DNA of 43,557 nt from an uncultured beta proteobacterium (lineage in GTDB: Bacteria > Pseudomonadota > Gammaproteobacteria > Burkholderiales > Burkholderiaceae_C). This document shows positions 40,146 through 43,557 of this stretch, piece by piece. A model generated the notes under the pieces. That model worked only from the letters and a program-made list of their open reading frames with translations, searched no databases and was not told the DNA's origin. The position numbers and the translations under genes were made by a program. Numbering within the stretch: position 1 is the first letter of the stretch; every line of letters begins with the position of its first letter. The DNA lies in the NCBI GenBank assembly GCA_903938815.1, contig CAJAES010000068.1, positions 1-43,557 on the forward strand, read 5' to 3'.

Positions 40146-42095
40146 GTGGCAGGGCAGAGGCAAACCCAACGGCTCGCACAGTGGCAGCCCATCCGCGTGG
40201 AGCAGGTGGGCGCGCCCGACTGCTTTGCCATCGATGTGGCGGCTGGCGACCGTGACGTCGGGCCTTTCATCGCTTCGGGGTACGCCGACGTTCAGAGGGC
40301 GCATACGCACCCGAAGGCGCACAAGATTGCCAAGGCCTTCGAGCTGTTCGGAGCCGGCGGCCTGGGTTGGCTGCTGGGCGGCATGCTTCGCGCCATGGGC
40401 GTTTTCAAGGCCCATCCTGCCGAAGATGCACTGCGGGTGTACTGCCGCCAAGCGGTTGCCTTGCAAGGCGGTCAGCGCATTGGCTTGTTGTGCTCGTTGG
40501 TGCCAGCGCCGGACGGCGCGCAACCCTTGCCGGCGGACTCGATGGCCGCGGTTCAGCAAGCCGTGGCGCTCCATCAGGCTGCCGAGGCCGAGCACGCCAT
40601 CAAAGCTGTGCGGCGTAAGGCGGCAGAGGACCAGCGACTGGCCCAACTTCCGCAGGATCAGCGCGCCGCGCTGGAAGACTTGCACTCCAAGTTCCCGTCG
40701 TCTGAGCCATGGCCACCCGTGCTGGATCTGACGCATCTGGTGGCCGACTTCCCGCCCGGGCTGCTGTTGAAGGTGTCCAGCGACGACCCTGATGTCGTGG
40801 AACGTGCGGCCCAGCGCGCCATCCAGCAGACGCCTGACGAGCGCAACCCGCCGCCCAGGGAAGGCTGGTACCAGGCCGCCCTGGCCACAGGCAATCCGAA
40901 GCGGCTGGTGGCGCTCATCACCTGGTTGCCGCACCGTGGGCTGCCTCCGTACCCGGAGGTGCGCGCCGCTGCTGAACGTCGGCTGCAGCGTGCCTTCCTC
41001 AAGCCGCGCCAGTCAGGCGCTCAGCCGCCTGACATCGACGGGGCCTTCTTAGGATCCGGTGCAGGCGATGTGTCTGCTGTGCTGTTTGACCCTACCGACC
41101 TTAGCGGCCTGGACGAGGACGACTTCAGCTTCGGGTTCGACTCCCCGCGCGATGTGGCCCAGCAAGCCAAGGGACGGCTCCGCGAACACGGCTTCGAGGC
41201 CATCGGCTGGTACCAGCCGCACCATGCCCACACCGAAGCGAGCTGGGGCATCTACCTCGACGCCCGCAAGCTGGACGAACTGGCCTGCAGCATCGCCGAA
41301 GACCTGCGCGCTAACGGCCTGCACCGGGGCCGAAATGCGCTGGCCGCCAAGCTCGCCCTGATGCTGGTCTACCGGCACGAGCTCTTCCACGCCAAGGTCG
41401 AGGCCGCGCTGACCTGGCTAGAGCTTCAGGCGCTGCAGCCCAAGTTCCGGCCCTACCAGGCCAAGGTGTACAGCGCCCTGAAGGGCACCGACGGCCACCT
41501 GGAAGAGGCGCTTGCCAACTGGGCCGCCTGGGTGTGGATCAGCCTGGACAGCGTGGTGCAGCAACTGGCCGGGCATCGCACGCCCGATGAGCGGCAGGCG
41601 GTGGAGCGCACGGTCAAGACCCACCTGGATCTCTCACCCCCCGGCTACCGGCGTTGGGCCGAAGGGCGGCAGACCGAAACTTGGCGCGTCCTGGCCACCC
41701 AGATGGCCCAAGGGCGGCCGCAGCTGGCCAGCCCGGGCATCGGCTTGCCGATCGAACCCCTGCTGCGCGAGATCCTGCCGTTCGACTTCAACGAACGCCT
41801 GGATGTACCCTGCCGTTTCTTCGGCCAGGGGCGCATCGCGGCTAGTGTGCTGTCAACGCCGGCCAACCTGAACGTGCCGCGGTGGCAGGAGCTGCGGCGT
41901 GTTCTCCAACGGCACTTCGGCTACGAGTTGATCCGTGGCGAGGGCAAAGGCAGCCACGAGAAGTTCAGGCATCCAGACGGGCGCATGTTTCCGCTGCCAA
42001 AGCGAGACCCGATCAGCCTAACGGTGTTCAAGAGTTTCCTGAGCCACTTTGGCTTGACCAAATCCGACTACGACCAGATCCGCCAGACGGTGTGA
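40146..42095 (+). CDS. Unknown BREX-operon protein with HExxH motif and C-terminal HicA-like domain
   Basis: A 649-residue protein, GTG start at 40146, five bases after the ATPase gene. The middle contains YRHELFHAKVE with HExxH at 411-415, followed by LEEALANWAAW with glutamates at 453-454: the ligand layout of zinc metallopeptidases. The last ~65 residues (RVLQRHFGYELIRGEGKGSH, then FRHPDGRMFPLP) match the HicA/YcfA fold, including the GSH with His604 where HicA RNases keep their catalytic histidine. The first 400 residues are unassigned. No HicB-like antitoxin is encoded nearby. Core BREX sets known to me have no such gene; it may be a protease-nuclease effector or a regulatory part. Both activities are inferred from motifs. 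Confidence 0.75.
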   Translation: MAGQRQTQRLAQWQPIRVEQVGAPDCFAIDVAAGDRDVGPFIASGYADVQRAHTHPKAHKIAKAFELFGAGGLGWLLGGMLRAMGVFKAHPAEDALRVYCRQAVALQGGQRIGLLCSLVPAPDGAQPLPADSMAAVQQAVALHQAAEAEHAIKAVRRKAAEDQRLAQLPQDQRAALEDLHSKFPSSEPWPPVLDLTHLVADFPPGLLLKVSSDDPDVVERAAQRAIQQTPDERNPPPREGWYQAALATGNPKRLVALITWLPHRGLPPYPEVRAAAERRLQRAFLKPRQSGAQPPDIDGAFLGSGAGDVSAVLFDPTDLSGLDEDDFSFGFDSPRDVAQQAKGRLREHGFEAIGWYQPHHAHTEASWGIYLDARKLDELACSIAEDLRANGLHRGRNALAAKLALMLVYRHELFHAKVEAALTWLELQALQPKFRPYQAKVYSALKGTDGHLEEALANWAAWVWISLDSVVQQLAGHRTPDERQAVERTVKTHLDLSPPGYRRWAEGRQTETWRVLATQMAQGRPQLASPGIGLPIEPLLREILPFDFNERLDVPCRFFGQGRIAASVLSTPANLNVPRWQELRRVLQRHFGYELIRGEGKGSHEKFRHPDGRMFPLPKRDPISLTVFKSFLSHFGLTKSDYDQIRQTV

Positions 42096-42115
42096 TCTCA
42101 ACCAAGACGAACAAG

Positions 42116-42253
42116 ATGAGCGATCTGATCAAGGGCCACAAGGCCGACGCGGGACCGGTGGAGTGCCTGGGGCAGAAATTTCCCAGCAACCAAGCGCGGC
42201 GCGAGCACTATCTGAAGCTGCTGGCCGATAAGTTGCAGGAGGTTGATGTCCCA
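42116..42253 (+). pseudogene. N-terminal remnant of a DNA methyltransferase (PglX-like), cut by an IS256-family element
   Basis: ATG 42116, 20 bases after the previous gene, opens MSDLIKGHKADAGPVECLGQ then KFPSNQARREHYLKLLADKLQ. This closely resembles the start of the large DNA methyltransferases that follow DUF6079 ATPases in BREX type 3-like loci (the VECLGxxFxxDxxRRxYF pattern as I recall it). After about 46 codons the sequence changes to the insertion-sequence leader, so the gene is interrupted here; the rest may lie beyond the element, outside the window. The remainder of the frame to 42322 is read into the element and is not meaningful. Confidence 0.6.
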
Positions 42254-42276
42254 GGAAGTGGTGTAGGTCCACAGGT

Positions 42277-42335
42277 GCGCGGCAAGACGCGGAGGGTGGA
42301 GCCCGTAGGGCGAAACCCGTAGCGGCTTGCCGCGC
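42277..42335. repeat. Hairpin in the IS256-family leader
   Basis: GCGCGGCAAG (42277-42286) and CTTGCCGCGC (42326-42335) are perfect 10-base arms. A hairpin here would shield the transposase start from transcripts entering from the interrupted operon, a common device in insertion sequences. Confidence 0.6.
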
Positions 42336-42424
42336 GGCGACGGCGATCCCGGTAGGGGTGGTCATCGTGATCCCGGATAGGGTTGAGGTGCGAAACACAA
42401 CCTTGATCCTTGAAGGAAATCACG

Positions 42425-43557
42425 ATGACCATTCCAACTATCGCACTGGCTGAGCTCGCCGAGAAGGGCGCTGACATCGACGTGCTGCGCCAGATGGTGC
42501 AGTTCATGGCCCAGCGCCTGATGGAGATCGATGTCGATGGGCGCTGCGGTGCCGGGTATGACGAGAAGACTCCCGAGCGGTTGAACAGCCGCAACGGTTA
42601 CCGCGACCGCACCTGGGACACGCGCGCCGGCAGCGTCGAGCTGAAGATCCCCAAGCTGCGTCAGGGCAGCTACTTCCCCGAATTCCTGGAGCCCCGGCGC
42701 ACGGCCGAGAAGGCGCTGACGGCGGTCATCCAGGAGGCCTACATCCAGGGTGTCTCGACCCGCTCGGTGGACGAGTTGGTCAAGGCCCTCGGGATGAGTG
42801 GCGTGTCCAAGAGCCAGGTCAGCCGGCTGTGCGGCGAGCTCGACGAGCGTGTTGGCGCCTTCCTGAACCGCCAGATCGAGGGCGACTGGCCGTACCTGTG
42901 GATCGACGCCACGTACGTCAAGACGCGCGAGGCCGGGCGCATCGTGAGCGTGGCCGTAATAGTGGCGGTAGGCGTCAATACCGATGGCCAGCGCGAAGTG
43001 CTGGGCCTGAAGGTCGGCGCCTCGGAGGCTGAACCCTTCTGGACGGAGTTCCTGCGCAGCCTGAACCGGCGCGGGCTGCGTGGCGTGAAGCTCGTCATCA
43101 GCGACAGCCACGAGGGCATCAAGGCGGCAGCGTCGAAGGTCTTGAAGGCTACCTGGCAGCGTTGCCGCGTGCACTTCATGCGCAACGCGCTGGCGCACGC
43201 CGGCAAGACGCAGCGGCGCATGGTCAGCGCAGCCATCGGTACCGTGTTCGTTCAGGAGACGGCCGACACGGCACGCGCGCAGTGGCGCTCGGTAGCCGAT
43301 CAGCTGCGCGGCAAGTTCCCCAAGCTCGGGGCGTTGATGGACGAGGCCGAGAACGACGTGCTGGCGTTCATGACCTTCCCCAGAGCACACTGGACCCAGA
43401 TCTACTCGACCAATCCTCTGGAACGCCTGAACGCGGAGATCAAGCGACGCACCCGAGTCGTGGGCATCTTCCCCAACGACGCCTCGATCACGCGGCTGGT
43501 CGGCGCCATGATGCTCGAGCAGAACGACGAGTGGAGCCTGAACCGGCGCTACATGCA
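42425..43557 (+). CDS. IS256-family (mutator-type) transposase, C-terminus outside window
   Basis: ATG 42425 opens a frame that is still open at the window end (377 codons seen; the family is about 400 long, so nearly complete). Diagnostic parts: NSRNGYRDRTWDTRAGSVEL and IPKLRQGSYFP at the N-terminus, the DDE residues in YLWIDATYVK, VISDSHEGIKAA and NPLERLNAEIKRR, and RCRVHFMRNALAH, the mutator-type signature. AAGGAAAT upstream may serve as ribosome site. No stop or frameshift is seen, so the element is probably recent and may be active. Confidence 0.95.
   Translation, partial: MTIPTIALAELAEKGADIDVLRQMVQFMAQRLMEIDVDGRCGAGYDEKTPERLNSRNGYRDRTWDTRAGSVELKIPKLRQGSYFPEFLEPRRTAEKALTAVIQEAYIQGVSTRSVDELVKALGMSGVSKSQVSRLCGELDERVGAFLNRQIEGDWPYLWIDATYVKTREAGRIVSVAVIVAVGVNTDGQREVLGLKVGASEAEPFWTEFLRSLNRRGLRGVKLVISDSHEGIKAAASKVLKATWQRCRVHFMRNALAHAGKTQRRMVSAAIGTVFVQETADTARAQWRSVADQLRGKFPKLGALMDEAENDVLAFMTFPRAHWTQIYSTNPLERLNAEIKRRTRVVGIFPNDASITRLVGAMMLEQNDEWSLNRRYM

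Larger units (their letters stand above)
42254..43557 (+). mobile_element. IS256-family insertion sequence, right end outside window
   Basis: The left border is placed near 42254 (GGAAGTGGTGTAGGTCCAC), where the methyltransferase reading frame loses sense and a GTGGTGTA block typical of IS256-type ends appears; the exact base is uncertain because the other end is not visible. A leader of about 170 bases with a strong hairpin precedes the transposase gene. Confidence 0.75.

Overview
The window is GC-rich DNA from a betaproteobacterium, most likely of the order Burkholderiales (Rubrivivax/Leptothrix/Ideonella type). The clues are the order rubredoxin-pilG-pilH-pilI-pilJ-chpA, a thiD-like gene and hemL diverging from it, and the cluster hemA-prfA-prmC-grxD-ubiX. 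Placement below order level is not supported by what can be read here.

Layout. (1) 1-1.46 kb: the 3'-truncated outer-membrane lipoprotein of an RND-type efflux pump, preceded by its TetR-family regulator (ATGA overlap). (2) 1.5-12.0 kb, minus strand: the complete Pil-Chp chemosensory operon for type IV pili, ending in a 2174-residue hybrid kinase with acidic linkers built from hexanucleotide repeats. (3) 12.2-14.4 kb, plus: a divergent ThiD-like kinase overlapping hemL. (4) 14.4-22.3 kb: housekeeping genes, mostly minus strand (DUF6152-like and small membrane proteins, ubiX, grxD, a secreted protein, prmC, prfA, hemA, miaB, a small secreted protein) and one small membrane protein on the plus strand. 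(5) 22.3-22.86 kb: a non-coding stretch with a PHO-box-like promoter, GNRA hairpin and terminator that looks like a small RNA gene.

(6) From about 22.7 kb to the end is an accessory defence island. A five-gene plus-strand cassette with overlapping or abutting genes encodes a type III-like DNA methyltransferase, a one-pass membrane protein, a DEAH helicase-nuclease, a patatin-like phospholipase with a C-terminal GAF-like domain, and a 68-residue protein, and it ends in a strong terminator. An ISL3-family insertion sequence follows, then a minus-strand pair (108-residue protein plus Lon-like AAA+ ATPase) and a possible 46-residue membrane peptide. A control region with two nested inverted repeats precedes a BREX type 3-like operon: brxF, a 1241-residue DUF6079/BrxC ATPase, a 649-residue protein combining an HExxH motif with a C-terminal HicA-like domain, and the first ~46 codons of a DNA methyltransferase cut off by an IS256-family element that runs out of the window.

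Most notable are the HExxH/HicA-like protein inside a BREX-type operon, the patatin-GAF protein welded to a restriction-modification operon, the nested palindromes in front of brxF, and a methyltransferase gene whose recognition region has a different base composition. Functions in the island are inferred from motifs and context; no database search was possible.
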